This document shows, in pieces, positions 34,293 through 35,529 of a DNA stretch of 35,529 nucleotides (positions are counted from its first letter, which is position 1; every line of letters starts with the position of its first letter). A program made the position numbers and the translations under genes. Below the pieces are notes generated by a model. That model had not been told where the DNA came from, ran no database searches, and saw only the letters and a list, made by a program, of their open reading frames with translations. Source of the stretch: Acidobacteriota bacterium (GTDB taxonomy: Bacteria > Acidobacteriota > Terriglobia > Bryobacterales > Bryobacteraceae); NCBI GenBank assembly GCA_016870995.1, contig VFZU01000056.1, positions 1 to 35,529 of the forward strand, read 5' to 3'.

Positions 34293-35529
34293 ACGGCAAT
34301 TTCTTCAAGTGGGCAGCGGGGCGATTGCCGCTGCCCAATCCCGCAAACCGAACTTCATTGTTCTTTTCGCCGATGACATGGGTTACGGCGACCTCTCCTG
34401 CTACGGGCATCCCAATATACAGACTCCCAATCTCGACAAGCTGGCCGCGGAAGGTGTGCGATTTACTTCCGGCTATGCGGCGGCGAGTGTCTGCACGCCT
34501 TCGAGGGTGGGATTGTTGACGGGGCGTTATGCGAAGCGGGCTGGGCTGCCAAGGAATCTGGGGCCGGAATCGGTGGGTGGGTTACCGCTATCCGAGATCA
34601 CGATTGCCCAGCACTTGAAGGGGCATGGCTACAAGACGGCGGCGATCGGGAAGTGGCATATCGGGCATAACCCGGCGACGTATCTGCCGACCTCGCGTGG
34701 GTTTGATCAGTATCTGGGGTTGTTGTACAGCAACGATATGATTCCGCCGTGGGTGAAGACGGATGTGCCGCTGCGGCTGTGGCGGAATCAGGATGCGATT
34801 GAGAATGTGACGGATCAATCGAATCTGACCGAGCGTTATACGAACGAGGCGACGGAGTTTATACGGAAGGCGGGAGAGAACCCATTCTTTTTGTACCTGC
34901 CCTATGCGATGCCGCACTTGCCGGTGAGCGCGCCGAAGTCGCGGAGGGGCCGGTCGCGGGCGGGGTTGTATGGGGACACGATTGAGACGCTTGATTGGTC
35001 TGTGGGACAGATTATGTCCGAGTTGAAGGCACGGAATCTGGATCGGAACACGATGGTGGTGTTTGCGAGCGATAACGGGCCTTGGCATGAGTTGCCGCCG
35101 CGGATGTTGGCGGCGGGGGTGGAGCCATGGCATACGGGATCGAAGAGTCTGTTTCGAGGAGCGAAGGGGACAACGTGGGAAGGTGGGCACCGGGTGCCGT
35201 TTCTGACGCGTTGGCCGGGCGCGATCCCCGGAGGGCGAACATCGAGCGAAATGGTGTCCACTCTGGACTTTTTTGCGACGTTCTCTGCGGCGGCTGGAGC
35301 ACCGATGCCGGGGGATCGGATCTATGACAGCCATGACCTGATGCCTCTACTGCGTGGGCGAACGGCGATCTCTCCGCGCGAGAGTTATCACTACTTTTTG
35401 GGGCCGGAGCTTGAGGGATTGAGAGAGGGGCCCTGGAAGTACCGGAAGGGGGAGTTGTATCACCTCGATCTGGACCCGGCCGAGCAATATAACGTGGCGG
35501 CGAGGAACCCACAGGTGGCGGCGAGGATG
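34282..35529 (+). CDS. Sulfatase (formylglycine-dependent, Tat-exported), 3' end outside window
   Basis: An open frame of 416 codons running off the right end. It has a twin-arginine-type signal (TSRRQFLQVGSGAIAAAQS). The sulfatase domain shows FADDMGYGDLSCYGHP (metal Asp31-Asp32), then the formylglycine site C71-T-P-S-R with LLTGRY, then GKWHIGH (Lys124, His126), FASDNGPW and GAKGTTWEGGHRVPF. The Cys-type motif needs a formylglycine-generating enzyme, which is not in the window. The family removes sulfate esters, often from polysaccharides. The ATG lies inside the last codons of the EF-G-like gene (11-base overlap), which is odd pairing for these functions. Nearly all of a typical 430-480-residue sulfatase is present. 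Confidence 0.93.
   Translation, partial: MTSRRQFLQVGSGAIAAAQSRKPNFIVLFADDMGYGDLSCYGHPNIQTPNLDKLAAEGVRFTSGYAAASVCTPSRVGLLTGRYAKRAGLPRNLGPESVGGLPLSEITIAQHLKGHGYKTAAIGKWHIGHNPATYLPTSRGFDQYLGLLYSNDMIPPWVKTDVPLRLWRNQDAIENVTDQSNLTERYTNEATEFIRKAGENPFFLYLPYAMPHLPVSAPKSRRGRSRAGLYGDTIETLDWSVGQIMSELKARNLDRNTMVVFASDNGPWHELPPRMLAAGVEPWHTGSKSLFRGAKGTTWEGGHRVPFLTRWPGAIPGGRTSSEMVSTLDFFATFSAAAGAPMPGDRIYDSHDLMPLLRGRTAISPRESYHYFLGPELEGLREGPWKYRKGELYHLDLDPAEQYNVAARNPQVAARM

Overview
The window is a high-GC bacterial chromosome segment, most likely from Acidobacteriota (Bryobacterales/Solibacter-like). This is an inference from the gene mix: a PSCyt/DUF1549-DUF1553 plus DUF1501 pair, a Tat-exported sulfatase, a sigma factor / membrane protein / CHAT-protease cluster, a carboxypeptidase-regulatory-like TonB receptor and a FusA2-type EF-G paralogue. 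No rRNA, tRNA, CRISPR array or complete mobile element was seen.

Layout. 1-241 holds a two-copy repeat that looks like an insertion-sequence end, followed by a CPBP membrane protease. 896-2924 (minus) is a tightly overlapping three-gene operon: membrane protein, XRE regulator, LACTB-like serine hydrolase. A candidate palindromic operator overlies its promoter. A di-haem peroxidase (3013-4032, plus) converges on an iron-uptake pair (4029-7510, minus) made of a TonB receptor and a PepSY membrane protein. 7556-16701 (minus) carries core genes: an IscU-like scaffold, an M20 peptidase, dnaG, rpoD, a coiled-coil/GAF-like protein of unknown role, a strong terminator, then a soluble lytic transglycosylase. 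A Nudix hydrolase starts divergently at 16755.

17159-19412 (minus) is a signalling cluster in the order CHAT protease, ECF-like sigma factor, membrane anti-sigma-like protein. The CHAT protein has its catalytic His and Cys but no TPR region. Its 5' end abuts the headless 3' end of an unrelated plus-strand gene, so this looks like a rearrangement joint. From 19883 the genes are mostly secreted, polymer-degrading or envelope proteins: a putative esterase, a membrane glycosyltransferase, a GH51 arabinofuranosidase, a DUF418 membrane protein, the DUF1549/DUF1501 pair, a two-domain lipase-like protein with a VOC protein, a STAS protein, an EF-G-like GTPase and a sulfatase that runs off the window.

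The most notable points are in the right half. Three genes within about 11 kb are broken by single lesions: a frameshift in the glycosyltransferase, a frameshift in the DUF418 gene and an in-frame amber codon in the STAS gene. This means either local gene decay or sequencing error. The EF-G paralogue has lost a large part of the G-prime region, has a degenerate G4 motif, and has its ribosome-binding site in a hairpin loop next to the start codon. The CHAT/sigma cluster and the rearranged joint beside it are the best candidates for an unusual system, and the lipase fused to an unrecognised 215-residue domain is the best candidate for an undescribed protein architecture.
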